In this document: piece by piece, positions 1-11,329 of the stretch
How positions within the stretch are numbered: position 1 is the stretch's first letter
How the letters are laid out: the number at the start of each line of letters is the position of its first letter
NCBI GenBank assembly: GCA_030549495.1
Contig: JAUIRK010001038.1
Span: 28,678 to 92,677 of the forward strand
DNA: 64,000 bases
Source: Nectonema munidae
Lineage: Eukaryota; Nematomorpha; Nectonematoida; Nectonematidae
Direction of reading: 5' to 3'
Program-made: the position numbers and the translations under genes
Notes under the pieces: model-generated
What the model saw: only the letters and a program-made list of their open reading frames with translations
What the model was told of the DNA's origin: nothing
The model's database searches: none

Positions 1-685
1 AAAAAAATGAATTCTACATAATTAAATATATGATAGGTGGATGGGGCAATACAAAGTAGAACCTTAAAGTTGTAGGTAAAAATACTTGAAAATACAAGTA
101 ATACAAAATCGCTGTTAAAAATCAGCCAAATAGACAATTAGAAAAATCTTTAAAAAGAGTAGAAAACAGTCAAAAACATATGTAAGAATCGGAAAACACA
201 GTAATTAAATAACTAATTAGTAGTCGTAGCCAAACAGGCAACAAAGAGTGTGAGATTTCTGGCTCACATGATACCCCCGCCTTTGAGCGGTTAATACCTT
301 TATGGGGGGACCTGTATTCCAGATAAAGTAATTTAAAATGCATTTATACAAAAAAAACTCAGTCAATTTATCCCTACATATACATGTAGGTAAGCTCCGA
401 ATAATAAACACAAACTCATATTTTCAGAAATACACATGTAAAATGCAGAAATAAAAACCGCCATGTTTAGTGTATGCAGTTTACCGCAGCTTCGTGGCTG
501 ATTTTATTTGATTTTCAAATTAAATAACTATATCCTTTTTATCGTGTTGATTTCGTTTGAAAATCAATCAAAATCTGTCAAAAATAAGAATCGTTAATTC
601 AATAGTACTGATATTTTTTGATTAAAATCAATCAAATTACAACTACCAACAATCCTATTTTTCAAGCGTAGCCTAAACAAAAAAA
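1..685. other. AT-rich stretch without a gene
   Basis: No open frame here resembles a known protein; the short frame near 217-411 has no recognisable motif. The last 80 bases (about 610-685) match the segment just before the Helitron-like inverted end near 45,380-45,425 (ACAATCCTATTTTTCAAGCG and then AGCCTAAAC), so this part is probably old Helitron-derived sequence. Confidence 0.5.
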
Positions 686-803
686 AACTACCCGGTCCTG
701 TGGTCGTTTCGAGCGAAGTGAATTTGAATTAGCAACTCAATATACACACTACTAAGAATCCTATGTTTCGAGCGAAGCGAGAAACGACCACGGGACCGGC
801 TAG
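686..803 (+). mobile_element. Helitron 3' terminal fragment, copy 1
   Basis: The stretch starts with ACTACCCGGTCCTGTGGTCG and ends with the near-inverted GACCACGGGACCGGCTAG. Just before the end is a short inverted pair, GTTTC and GAAAC, around an 11-base loop; 14 bases later the sequence ends in CTAG followed by T. A hairpin close to a terminal CTAG, inserted before a T, is the known 3' signature of Helitrons. The same end recurs at 1003, 45,561 and 48,344. No coding sequence is present, so it is non-autonomous. Confidence 0.6.
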
Positions 804-821
804 TTATTATATAAACTAGCA

Positions 822-1003
822 AAAATACACAGAAAAGATACAACTATGCTAAAACTGACCACCAAACCATATATCACCATTAGCAACTCATCAGACCATA
901 TAAAAAATACACACTACCAATGATCCTATGTTTCGAGAAACAAATCCTCTACCAAGGATCCTATGTTTCGAGCGAAGCGAGAAACGACCACGGGACCGGC
1001 TAG
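822..1003 (+). mobile_element. Helitron 3' terminal fragment, copy 2
   Basis: This segment aligns with the 3' part of the complete-looking Helitron at 45,029-45,561, sharing AAAATACACAGAAAAGATAC, ATTAGCAACTC and ATACACACTAC in the same order. It ends with the same hairpin and CTAG at 1000-1003. The next base is C, not the T expected at a Helitron target, and the LINE remnant starts at once, so the flank has probably been rearranged. Confidence 0.6.
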
Positions 1004-2130
1004 CATCTTACACTTGTTTCAATTCGATCCCATGCTTATCTTTTATGCTTATCACAGCGTTTTCATTCCTACAGACTTTCATCACTTCAGTCTTACATGA
1101 ATTCAATCTCAGGCCTTTTCCTTCGAGACATTCTTGCCACATAAACAGTCTTTCTTGCATTTCCTTTTCACTGTCTGCTATTATTACCAAATCATCAGCG
1201 AACGAAAGTTCCCAAATGATATCTTTTCTGATATTTTTCGAGGATTCATCTATAACAATTGCAAATAATGGACTAAGAAGTGTCGAATCTTGGTGTAAGC
1301 CTACATTTATATCAAACTCCTGTGAGCATCCATTCATTGTTCTAATCGAAGTCTTAGATTTCTTGAATTAAACTTACAAGCTTTTCACTAACACCTTTTT
1401 CTCTCAAGCTCCAGTATACGATATCTCTTGGAACTCTGTCATATGCCTTCTCTAAGTCTACAAAGCTACAAAATAAAGGCAGATTTCCTTCTAGTCTTTT
1501 TCCCATCAATTGTCTTACTATAAATATCGGATCCACTGTATTTTTACCATGCATGAAGCCAAACTGATTCGAGTCTATAATTACTTGGTTTCTAACGCGC
1601 CTACTCAAAATTCTCTCTAGCAGTTTCAACGCATGTTCTAGCAATTTAATTCTCCGGTAATTTTCGCAATTCAACACATCTCTTTAAATCGGAATAATTA
1701 AGCTTTTAGTCCATTCTTGCGGCATTCTTTCTTCCTTCCAAATGAATTCCAGCAATCTAGTCGTCATCTTCAAACATTTTTTTCCGCCTGCTTTTATCAT
1801 ATCTATACTAACTTCACTGATTCCTGTTGCTTTGTTTTTTTCATTTCTTTCATTGCTTCCAATACTTCTCTTTCTTCCAAAACAAACTCAGTACCCTCAA
1901 CTTTTTCTCCTTTATCTGTGTGTTCATGGTTATTTTCAACATTTAGTAGCTCCTCAAAGTACTCTTTCCATCTGTTCTCAATTTCCTCATCCTTGAATAA
2001 AATTTTTCCTTCTCTGTTTTTTATAATGTCCACATTTCCAGTTTCTTGAATATCTCTTTGCCTAGACTTTGCAATTTTGAAAATTTGCTTGTCCCCATCT
2101 TTATTCCCCAGTGATTTGCTTTCAATTCAG
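1004..2130 (-). pseudogene. LINE (non-LTR retrotransposon) reverse transcriptase fragment
   Basis: Three separate open segments on the minus strand read as consecutive parts of one reverse transcriptase. The upstream segment (about 2130-1803) has the finger-region KNREGKILFKDEEIENRWKE. The middle one (1677-1354) has CENYRRIKLLEHALKLLERI and LEKAYDRVPRD. The last (1337-1008) holds the catalytic box FADDL and LRLNSCKTEVMKV. These are typical of RTE-like or similar LINEs; the clade assignment is tentative. Frames change between the first two segments and between the last two, and stops lie in the gap near 1680-1800. The endonuclease domain and the 3' end are absent. It is a 5'- and 3'-truncated dead copy, abutting a Helitron end at 1003. 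Confidence 0.85.
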
Positions 2131-2329
2131 AGATAGTCAAAAAGATTTTGACTGTGAAAAAGAAGTTCCTCTTTTACAAATGAAAAATATTTAAATTTAT
2201 AGCTTATCATCTAGGATTACAATTAACATTTAGCTAAGATGGGTAGGAAATCTTTTCTATAGTTTCCGAGCACTAAAAATCCAACTCCCACAAGTTTGTT
2301 GTTGAAACCATCAAAGACAAAAAAAGATT

Positions 2330-4310
2330 TAATCATGGCTTCCTTCAAAGAACAACGCTTGCAAGCTTCGAAGTTCGTGGAATCCAGGCACTAAGAAACT
2401 TTACGTGTGTTTCGAAATTCGTATTTTATAGCCAAGGAAGACCTGTCTTTCAAGAAACAAGGGAAAGTAATACAACTGCAAAAGTTAAATGGACTTGAAA
2501 TGGGATCCTTACTGTACAGCGATCATGTTTGCCAATTCTTATGTTCGACTCGCTGTAAAAGGAGATGTTCAGAATATATTTTGGAAGATGTCAGAGTTGA
2601 ACAACACGACAGCTGACGCTATTTCCCAGACACTTTTTGATTCTTTCGTGCCTGCACTTGGTAGTGAAATACTCAAAAATAAACTCTTAGCTATTGGATC
2701 TGATGGCGCATCTGTGATGATTGCCCAAAAAGGCGGTCTCATCAAGAAGTCCTCTGAACTTATTAGTGTTCCTTATTTGCCATATTTTCATTGTGTTGCT
2801 CATAGACTTGAGCTCACTGTGCATGGCGCTACAAGAAGTGTCACACAGGTAAATCACTTTACCATATTTTTAGACTCTACTCTACATTTTCACGCTCTCC
2901 CAAAAATCAGCGCTTGTTGAAGAGTGTCGCGATTGACTTGGAGTGTACACTCTGGAAAATCAGTAAGGTCTTTGATGTTAGGTGGTGCTTTTCTTCATTC
3001 TCAGCTGTTGACAGTGTATGGAACTGTCAACAGCTTGGTTGGAGTGTATGGCTCTTCATGCTCTTTTTTCGAAATCAGATGCAAAGTTGCAGAAACTTGC
3101 GAATATCATGGAGCGTTTTCAAGTTGTTGAACAAATGCGTACCATCAAAGACTGTTTGTATGAATTTAAAACACTAAGCTTGAAGGTAAGATTTTTTTTT
3201 ATAAAAATCTCTAACCTCTTTATAAGTGCATGCGTACACAACCGAAATAGTCAATAGACCAGTTTAAGAACATAAAATTTTCAACTTTTTACTTTTTTGT
3301 TTCGATGCAAAAGCTTTCGGCTTTTTCATAAAGAGTCAAAAATTAAGCGTAGCAAGTTACACATCTTTGCATCATACGTACATTACAAGTTGTATTATTG
3401 AAAACTTTTCAATCGAGAGCGTTCATAAACAGGTGTATGTATAGGATAGGACACAATCATGTAGACGATTATCGGCGTCCTGCGGTTTTTGTTTTTCGCT
3501 TCAGCTTATATGAGCGTATACCACACGGAACAATACTGGGCGGTGTGGGTAAACATTAAGAGATTACATCTTTAGATAATTAAATAAGTTTCATGATCTT
3601 TTCTATTAGTTTGTAACTTTGACGAGAAAGGTGTTGGCGAAATTTTTTCACATGTGTTTATTTTTTTCAGATGCAAAAGGAAAACGCCACTTTAATATTC
3701 ATTTGACAGAGATCCTTCGCCTTCGTAAAGTCTTGAAAGCCTACAAAGAAACGGGTGATTCCTTTAATCTTCCCTTTCTAATTTTCGCAACCAGTTAATC
3801 CAAGCTGTGATTGCCAATCTCAATTGCAGATTTGACTCGAAGTTGTTGAATGACTGTGTGCACTTGGATCCCAAAAATTGGCCGAAAAAGGAAGAATAAT
3901 TGGTAACTTATGAAGACAAGGAAATCATGGATGTGGCTCGATTTTTCAAACAAGATGTGATGTCCACTGTATCTACCTTACGATATTTCAAATGTGGATA
4001 TTTATCAACTGACTATGAAAGCTTTTTACAAGTTATTAATATATTCCCTGTTTCCACTGCTGAATGCGAACGTGGGTTTAGTGCGATGAATGACATATGT
4101 ACATCAGAACGTAATCAGATGAGTAGCATGTGTTGCTGTTATTTTTCTGAAATATCAATGGACCCCCGATTTCACGCGTAGATTACAAAATACGTTCACA
4201 CTTGGTTAAAAAACCATCGATCTGCAATCAGCCAAGATCGAAAGACAGATGATGTGTGTGCCTTGTCTTCCAAACACCTACTTTTTTCAACAAAGTGAAT
4301 TTCGAAGAAT
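2330..4310 (+). pseudogene. hAT-family transposase (KIAA1586/ZMYM-like), degraded
   Basis: An N-terminal part near 2400-2510 has AKEDLSFKKQGKVIQLQKLN. The catalytic core at 2489-2850 has LLAIGSDGASVMIAQKGG and FHCVAHRLELTVHGA, the D-G-A and C-x2-HR motifs of the hAT RNase H fold. A following piece near 2930-3180 has SKVFDVRW. The C-terminal dimerisation region at 3900-4260 has FPVSTAECERGFSAMNDI and, in another frame, a short WLKNHRSA tail. The order matches hAT transposases related to host proteins KIAA1586 and ZMYM6. The coding sequence is split by frame changes and stops, so it is dead. An AATAAA lies at about 4333. Terminal inverted repeats were not found. Confidence 0.85.
3185..3669 (+). 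other. Candidate spliceosomal intron in the hAT gene
   Basis: The stretch starts GTAAGATTTT right after an AAG codon and ends in a pyrimidine-rich tract, TTTATTTTTTTCAG. The flanking exon pieces (KTLSLK and MQKENATLI) are consecutive in hAT proteins of this type. It is 485 bases long, has no open frame and is AT-rich. The reading frame decays 11 codons after the acceptor, as elsewhere in this dead gene. Confidence 0.5.
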
Positions 4311-4379
4311 TTTTCACCACTTTTTATGTTAAAATAAAGAACTCAGTTCTTGGTTGAGAACTTCGGTTAATTTACCAGG

Positions 4380-7300
4380 ATTTGTTTCTTTTTTTGTCAG
4401 GCAGTCAGCTATTTATATGTTATGCCAGACCCAGTTTATCTCTTTCAATTCTAGTTTTTGCAGCATTTCTTTCAAAGTCTTCATGTCGATACGCAATCTT
4501 TTTTCCGGGACTTGAGTTGTTGAGTTAACATTGCTAATCAAAGATTGCCAATCTCCCATGAGATAGATGAGAATCACGACCATCGACAGGATTTCTTGCA
4601 TTTGGGAAGCAAACAAATAGGACGCTTCTGCTGTTTCCACTGCAGACATCGTCTCCGCTGCCAGCGTACTTTTACAGAACCTCCGCAGTCTTTTGCTTTG
4701 CAACCAAATGAGGTTCAGGATTCCATTTTCCCCCTTTAAGAAAATCAAGTATCCTCCTTGTGAGCTTCCATCAGGTAAATAGCCGAAGCTGGCATCTAAA
4801 AAGGTGACGATGTACCAGTTGTTAAGAGAACCTAAACAGTTATATGTTAAATTCACCTTATCACCCTTTAACTTTTGTTTTATTTTATTTGCGCACTTCA
4901 AATCTTTAACTCTTACACTTTTCATTTTACCAAAAGATGTCAGGTCTACATTGTGTTGCTAACCACAAATATTTTTCGCAGACTTGTTTCAGGTCTTTCG
5001 CTTCATTTTCATCCACTTCATCATCGTTGCTTCTCAAGTTGGATACATAGAAGTCTTTGATTTGAAATAATGGGCTAGGGACATTTGTATTCCTCCATTA
5101 GTGTTGATTTCAACTCCAAGATACTTTAGAGAAAGGCTTTGTCTATCCAATCATCCACATGACAGGCAATCGTTCCATGCACTATGCAGTACATTTTCGT
5201 TTATCAAATAAAAAAACGCGTTATCGTAGCTTGCGATCTTAATATCGAGTTTTACCATCATTTTTTTCAGTAGACATAACTTTTGTGTTCTTGCTTCAGG
5301 TGGGGGATGGAGGTAAATCTTCCTTTCAATAGATTCTCCTTGCAGGTATGCACTTTTTATGTCCAACTGTCTAAGTGGCCATCTCTTGCTTACAGCAATG
5401 CTAAGGAGAATTCGAATTTTTTTCACACGTTGGTGAATCAGTCACTTCTGAGCTCCTCTCTTCACACCCACGGGCGCAAAGTCTTGCTTTTCTTTCTGAT
5501 TTACCATCTTTTTGCTTCTTTGTAAAAACCCATCACGTTGAAATTCGTTGTTGTCCTTAATCTTCCACTTCAACATAAGATTGCATCACCTTTCATTTCG
5601 CAAGTTCTAACTCTTTTGCTTCTTCGAAGAGTGTCTCTTTTTTGGTAAACATGCGAGAATTTTCTTCAACAATTTCGCATTCTTCTACGTCATCTTTGAA
5701 ACTGACATACTTTTCGCTTCCATCTTCATCTTTCACATTCAAATACTGTCAATTTCTTTTGGTAGTTGCTCTTGCCCATCACTTTGGCTAACTTCTTTTC
5801 ATCAGAGTTGGAGAGTTTTACTTCACTTTATTGCCTTTCTCGGGGAGTTTTATATCATTTTCACTTGAGCTTAGATTGTCCTGCTGTTCATCACTTTCAG
5901 TACCCTGAGTTTCTTCATTGTCACAGCAAGGCCTTAGTTTGCACGGATGTACTATCAGGTATGCTCCTCCATGTTTTATCAATATTTGCTTGCCGTCGAT
6001 ACCAAGAATCTTTGCTGGACCTTGCCAAATCGAAGAAAAGTCTCTTTTGTAGTAGACATGTTTTCCAGTGCAGAAAATATGATCTGAATATGATCGTGTC
6101 TTCTTTTGTAAAGCTCTTTTTATCGTTTCTGCAGCCTCCAATCTAACAAACTCCTCTCTTGCTTTATGTAGCGTGATTAAGTTATCTCTAACCATCATGC
6201 TGTAGAAATTTGGATCATTTTGGGTTCTTTCCAAAAACAAGTACATTTGGACTGAAACCGTAGACATTTGCTAGTCCATTTCTTGTAGCCACAGCCCAGT
6301 GTATCGCTATGTCTATATCTATATTTCCTTCATCCATCAGTTTTTCGACTGATTCTGCAAGCAAGTGATTGTTCTTTTCTATCATTCCGTTTGACCATGG
6401 TGATTCAGCGGCAGTTGTTTTGATAGTTATATTGAATTTGTTGCAGAGATCTCGAAACTCTTGGTTGTTGAATTCTCCTCCATTGTCTGACAGAAAAATT
6501 TCTAGACCTCCAAACATTCTGATTCAATTTGCGAAAATCGCTTTAATTTTCTTCTTTGCTTTTGTTTTTTATTCGAATTGCTTGGCAGTACCTTGTTGCG
6601 TGATCTATCATATGCAAAACTTTCACGACAGGTTTCAAATCTTTCAAGTCCATAGCGACGACTTGATTGAAGGAAGAGGCCAAGGGAAACGAAACGATGG
6701 GGCTGGAGGGAGTCCTTTTATATCGCCTGTACGTCTCACACCTCTGGCTAATATCTTCGAGCTTGGTGAACACTATTGGATTCTTTATTCCAGCTTTTGT
6801 TAACAAGTCTTTTAGTTTGATGTATGCTGGGTGACAAAATTGCTTGTGCAACTTCAGTAGAGCTTCTTCTATCTTTTCTGATTTCAAATTTTCTATGGGA
6901 ACAGAAAAAAAATATATTATTTTTCACAATGTTCTCATCTCTTCTGGTTAGAGAACAAAATAGTGATCTGATCTTGAGACTTGTAAGGGAATAACTCTAC
7001 CTAAAAGAAAAAGTTTATCATGTACAAAAAAGTCTTAGCTGGAAAGCTAAGACTCCTTCAGGCAAGTTCATAGCGCTGGATTTGCACTCGCTATAGTTCC
7101 TTTCAAATGCGACTATGAAATCACTCATTTGGACTCCTTTTGTTCGGCGATAGTGGATAAATTGTCTCCAGGATAGAAAAGCTAAGTTTTTGTCCTTTTC
7201 GTGCAAGTCATCTAACTTTTTCAGGATTTCATCAATCCCGCTTTCACTGTTGATGATGTCGACGTCTAACTCAAGAGGTCTCGAAAAGTTGAAGGATCGG

Positions 7301-7440
7301 GAAGGGAGAGGATAAGAGCGCTGCCCTGCATCATTTTGTCTAGATCCGTGAGGTGTTGCCATATTTTCAGCTGCTTTTTCCACTGCTCGTAAAGTTCTTC
7401 TTATCCATTATCAAGTAGGCCATTCAATAATATAGCCTAA
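4380..7440 (-). mobile_element. Ty1/copia LTR retrotransposon, broken
   Basis: Read on the minus strand the parts come in copia order, integrase before reverse transcriptase. A gag-like region lies near 7380-7020. A GAG-pre-integrase zinc segment and the integrase core near 6890-6215 include LSDNGGEF and AAESPWSNGMIEKN. The integrase C-terminal region near 6270-5820 has YYKRDFSSIWQGPAKILG. A reverse transcriptase piece with KSAYLQGE lies near 5430-5150, and RNase H with LPDGSSQGGYLIF and STLAAETMSAVE near 4925-4410. Terminal repeats were not recognised. It is an old fossil with several breaks. The family assignment is firm from the domain order and motifs; the exact ends are estimates. Confidence 0.88.
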
Positions 7441-7744
7441 CCCATATTCATAAGAATTCTCACTGACACTTTTTTGATCTATAGAACGTATGGTATCCAT
7501 CTCAAAATGTAGGCAGTGTAGTATCATGTAGCTTTTGACATTCATACAAGCACGTGACTTTTATTTGAGATTTTGATCTCTTTTGTAGAAGTAGACCTCA
7601 TGGGACGTTCCCTACAACGTTTGTGTATTTCTATGTGAGGGGTGACTCCACACAGCAGAGCATCCCCCCTCCCCGTCAAAATTTTCTACTTCGCACCCTG
7701 AACGAGACTTTTTAAAAATGAGGAAATCTGACTAAAAAATATGA
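7441..7744. other. Gap between copia and BEL/Pao remnants
   Basis: No protein or RNA gene was recognised. This could include the copia 5' terminal repeat, but no second copy near 4,300 was found to prove it. Confidence 0.3.
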
Positions 7745-8396
7745 AATTACTCTTTTAGATATAAATCATAATTTACAGACTGTTAGAGCTTTTGGCGTGA
7801 ATAGAATATCATCATACATAGAAGATATTTGCATTGAGGATTTAGCCAAAGTCTTTAATATGTCTCCAAATGAGTTGAAGTATCCAAAAGGTGAAATAGA
7901 GCTTCTAATAAGGGTTGATTTTGCGTTTTTACATCCATCTCCACAGTCTTATCATCAAAATTTAATACTTTCAGAGTCGTTGTTGGGTAGGACTGTTTGG
8001 GGAAAATTAGATAGTACAGCCGAGTATGTAAATGCGTTTAACTTCCATGTAAATGTTAAATTTATGGAAGACTTCTTTAGCACAGAAGCGATGGGGATGG
8101 AATGTTTGCCTAAATGTGGAAGCTGTAAATTCGAAACATGTGCTTCAAATTCAAATAAATTTACATTGCAGGAGGAGAAAGAAATGTACACGATTGATAA
8201 AAATTTGATTTTAGACAAAAATAAAAATGTATGGAAAACAAATTATCCATGGAAACGGGATCCGAATGAACTACACAATAACCGAGATTACGTATTTAAA
8301 AGATTAGCCACGGAAAAAAGACTTATGAAAATGGGTACCTTTTTTTGTAAGGCCTACAATGAGGAAATAGAAGGAATAATATCACTGGTGTGGTAG
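7745..8396 (+). mobile_element. BEL/Pao retrotransposon pol fragment, broken
   Basis: The open stretch matches the segment of BEL/Pao polyproteins between the aspartic protease-like region and the reverse transcriptase. It contains LILSESLLGRTVWGK (protease-like C-terminal part), a cysteine-rich CGSCKFETC, then NVWKTNYPWKRDPNELHNNR and FKRLATEKRL, a conserved lead-in to the reverse transcriptase. Nothing of the polymerase core follows. It may belong to the same old insertion as the BEL/Pao tail at 12,814-13,745, with later elements between, but this is inference. Confidence 0.8.
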
Positions 8397-8499
8397 TTGT
8401 TACAAAAGTACACACAGATTAGAAAGGGCCCGTGTATTACATTCCACATTGAGAAGTCTTACGTCTTAAAAGTCAAACTATTCCATTGCGAAACTTTTC

Positions 8500-9250
8500 T
8501 TGGTTACATCAACTTACATCAGGTTATTCACGACCAAGGCAAATAATGTATTGGCAAAAAGATGATGATACAGTTTGTAATGTTGTTGCCAGTCAAATGT
8601 CAAGGAAGCGATTTGAAGATATAAAATCGTGTTGCATTTTTGCAACAATGATATTTTGAAGGAAAAAAAAATTATCCAAAATAAGACCCCTTCAAAACCT
8701 CCTGAATACATCCTTGAAACAGTTAGGATTTTTAGCTGAAAAATTTTCGATTGATGGACAGATGGTTCTTTACTAGGGTATGAATTCATCTAAGATGTAC
8801 ATGAAAAGTAAGCCAATAAAATTTGGATACAAAAACTGGGTAATGGCTTAGTCTGATGGTTTCCCTTTTTATTTTATAACATACACTGGCGCTTCAGATC
8901 GAGAAGACAGAAATTTGCCTCTTGGTACTGAAATTGTTCTGAAGATGATATCACTTCTTAGTGACGTTGAAAGTCATTATGTAATTTTCGATAATTTTTT
9001 TACGTCCTAAGACCTTTTGACAGTTTTGCGAGAAAAAAGTATATGAGCGATGAGAAAGGTCAGAGAAAATAGAATGTCGAAGTGTACATTCAACAAAGCT
9101 AGCGTAATAAAAAGAGAAAAAAGTAGGGGATTTAGTGAAACTTTTGCGATGGAGAAGTTTCGATTGTTCAAGGGTGGGATAATCGAGTTGTTTATCTAAC
9201 TTCCAATTTTTGGAAAGCAGGTAAAGTGGATAAAATAAAGAGGTATAGTC
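8500..9250 (+). pseudogene. piggyBac transposase, N-terminal and catalytic part, degraded
   Basis: Segments read in order as a piggyBac-family transposase: SGYSRPRQIMYWQKDDDT, MSRKRFEDIKSCC, FSIDGQMV (first catalytic Asp region), KPIKFGYKNWVMA, SDGFPFYFITYTGASDRED and YVIFDNFFTS (second catalytic Asp region), then RENRMSKCTF. Stops interrupt it, for example TAG at 8774-8776 after QMVLY, and frames change. The part with the third Asp and the zinc finger is missing. No TTAA-flanked ends were seen. It is a dead fragment, separate from the better-preserved piggyBac tail at 53,945-54,802. Confidence 0.85.
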
Positions 9251-9659
9251 AAAAAGAAAAAACATATTTTTGTTTCGTCTCCTGATTGTTTTAGCTTTTT
9301 TTTAATAAATAAAAACTTCCTTTTCTTTGTTTTTTTTGCAAAAAAAATTGAAATTGATTCTTTTGTTTTTGATAGTAGCACTTGAGTCCAATATTCCTAT
9401 ATAGGAACATCATAAACTTTTCTAAAATTTTTCAACTTTTAAAACTCAAAATCGTTCATTAAGATGTATTTTGGGTTATTTTGAGAGTTTTTTATTATAT
9501 TGAAAACTTACTTTGGTATAAATAAAAAGTCTTCTTCAGCTTTAAGTTATTGTAACTGCTCTCCAAAAAGAATTTTTTTTATGAATTTTATAAATATTTA
9601 TAAGTAGGGTTCATTTTCTCGAAATCATCAATTTGAAGTTTATTTTTTACAATGATATA
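9251..9659. other. T-rich gap without a gene
   Basis: Poly-T and poly-A runs dominate. Nothing coding was recognised between the piggyBac remnant and the Merlin element. Confidence 0.4.
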
Positions 9660-9700
9660 AAAAACTTGGATCAAGTAAAGATGAGCACTCCCTGTTTCTA

Positions 9701-9835
9701 CGGCGGTGCTTATCTTTACTTGCTTACGGGGGTGTGCTTATCTTTACTTGCTTACGGGGTGCTTATCTTTACTTGCTTACGGGGGTGTGCTTATCTTTAC
9801 TTGCTTACGGGGGTGTGCTTATCTTTACTTGTTTA
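9701..9835 (+). repeat. Short tandem repeat inside the Merlin left arm
   Basis: About five units of 26-28 bp, built on GTGCTTATCTTTACTTGC and then TTACGGGG, follow the left terminus. The core TGCTTATCTTTACTT is close to the Merlin right-end sequence TGCTCATCTTTACTTG, so the array looks like amplified terminal sequence. Two more isolated units lie near the right end (about 10,395 and 10,425). Confidence 0.85.
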
Positions 9836-9959
9836 TTTATGAAAAACAGAATTGCCTGCAAATATATTGCAGAATTTTTCAAAATGAGAACGAAAAATCA
9901 TTATCAAAAAATGACAAAACTTTTCTCCTCGCTTTTTTTTTATATTTTTTATTAGGATT

Positions 9960-10265
9960 TAAATGTAGTTGTGCCTGGATCATTCATAGTGATCAATGGA
10001 AAGGATACAGGAACATTCAGAGAGACTTTGGACTTACGCATTATACTGTTAACCGCTCATTGAATTTTATTGAAAGGACTACAGGCGTTCATACATAAGC
10101 AATGGAAAGCTATTGAAACAAATACAAAAAAAAATAAAACAAATGATCGGATGTAAAAGAGAATTTCTGAACTCTTATTTGCATGAATTCATGTGGAACG
10201 AACGAAACAAGTACGGCAAATTTCATAGATTTTGTAACACTATTGCAGCACAATATCAATTTGAT
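9960..10265 (+). pseudogene. Merlin transposase C-terminal fragment
   Basis: The translation CAWIIHSDQWKGYRNIQR, then LTHYTVNRSLNFIER and TTGVHT, matches the end of ISXO2/Merlin DDE transposases. The HSDQW Asp (codon 9991-9993) is the second catalytic acidic residue and MES (Glu codon 10105-10107) the third. TAA at 10096-10098 stands where related proteins have Gln, and TGA at 10114-10116 where they have Trp. A later frame change is followed by CKREFLNSYLHEFMWNERN, a usual C-terminal stretch. The first Asp and N-terminus are missing, so the element cannot move itself. Confidence 0.85.
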
Positions 10266-10532
10266 TAAACTTAATAATAAATTTGTCATTTCAATATATA
10301 ATTTTATTTTCTAATATAACCATATCAATATTATTAAATTTGATCCTATATTTTTATTTTTTTTCTAATTTATTCTGTTAGTTAAAATTGGGAATGCCTA
10401 TCTTTACTTATTAAAAATCGTGGGTGCTTTTAGTCATTTTTGGGAGTGCTCATCTTTACTTGATCCAAAAACTTTAACAACAAAAAATTTTAGGAATGAA
10501 AAACACGTCATTTATATCATGTTCCTCTAGAG

Positions 10533-11160
10533 CAGTGTTTCCAAAACTTTTTTTCTCAGGGAACCCTATTTGATTATCACACAAAATAACGGAACCCTTT
10601 ATTACCTTTTTTTTTTTAAATTTTTTTTTATTTATTTAAACATACGAAAAATGAAGAATACATATAAGAGGAAAAAAACAAAAAACACAAATACATTTGA
10701 AACAAATTTTTTTCAACAAATAAAGCCTCAGTGAGATTTATGCAACTGTTTTTTCAACTTCAGAATTTTTTTGAAAATTTGGCTTGATACTCGATAACTG
10801 AATTCTCATGTCTGACGAAGCATTCAGTCTATTACGGCACTTGGTCTTCGTATTCGCATATTTTGAAAAATCAGATTCTCACAATATGTTGTCGTAAAAG
10901 GTAGAAGAGTTCTTATGGCTCTGATACTTCTGGATACTCTTCAAGATTACCCCAAAAAAATATCTAAAGGCACTTCAGTAAATTTATTCTTTAAATCAGA
11001 ATCAGCTTGGATTTCCATTAATTTTTCGTATTCCAATGATGAAAATCCTGTTGGTTTTTTTAATTTTATAAATGTACCCAATAATGTTCTTTGTTGTCTA
11101 AATTAGGAAAATATTCAGTAAGAGAAGTCGATAAACTGTTTAGGTGACATTTTATTTCAT
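10533..11160 (-). pseudogene. hAT (Charlie/ZBED-like) transposase C-terminal fragment with one terminus
   Basis: The plus-strand left edge is CAGTGTTTCCAAAACTTTTT followed by a GGAACCC motif, a typical hAT-Charlie end; the eight bases before it are CTCTAGAG. On the minus strand, from about 11,110 down, the translation gives YEKLMEIQADSDLKNKF, FTEVPLDIF, then RAIRTLLPFTTTYCE and TKCRNRLNASSDMRIQLSSI. This is the hAT dimerisation region as in ZBED5/SCAND3-type proteins. Frame changes near the GGG after DIF and near PNF break it. The catalytic core and the other terminus are missing. Confidence 0.82.
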
Positions 11161-11329
11161 GTATTGATTTTTGACTTCTCCCATTTCGGGTGAAGTTCAC
11201 GCTTTATTTGTCAAAAAAAATAGAAACAATATTGTTTGTAAAATGAAATATACACACAGAAAGTAAGGGTGGGTGGGTGGGAAGTGATGTAGGGCGAGAA
11301 TAAAAATAAAAGTGAATTCTCCAGGTGGT
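11161..11329. other. Short gap with a GGGT run
   Basis: No gene was recognised. A GGGTGGGTGGGTGGG stretch at about 11,268-11,282 could form a G-quadruplex. Confidence 0.4.

Larger units (their letters stand above)
9668..10466 (+). mobile_element. Merlin DNA transposon with perfect ends, internally deleted
   Basis: The left end starts GGATCAAGTAAAGATGAGCA and the right end is its exact reverse complement over at least 25 bases. Both sides carry the 8-bp direct repeat AAAAACTT (9660-9667 and 10467-10474), as expected for Merlin. The inside holds a transposase remnant of the IS1016/ISXO2 type, which fixes the family. At 799 bp it is shorter than autonomous Merlin elements because the N-terminal half of the gene is missing. 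The intact ends and target duplication suggest a fairly recent insertion or mobilisation of a defective copy. Confidence 0.92.

Noticed and set aside
928-1371. Plus-strand 147-codon frame over the LINE
   Set aside because: It is antisense to the clearly recognisable LINE reverse transcriptase (FADDL on the minus strand).
1717-2049. Ser/Phe-rich plus-strand frames
   Set aside because: They are complementary shadows of the LINE upstream region, which has the real similarity.
9633-10098. Proteins with FTCLRGCAYLYLLTG-type repeats
   Set aside because: They are translations of the short tandem repeat inside the Merlin left arm, in several frames at once.
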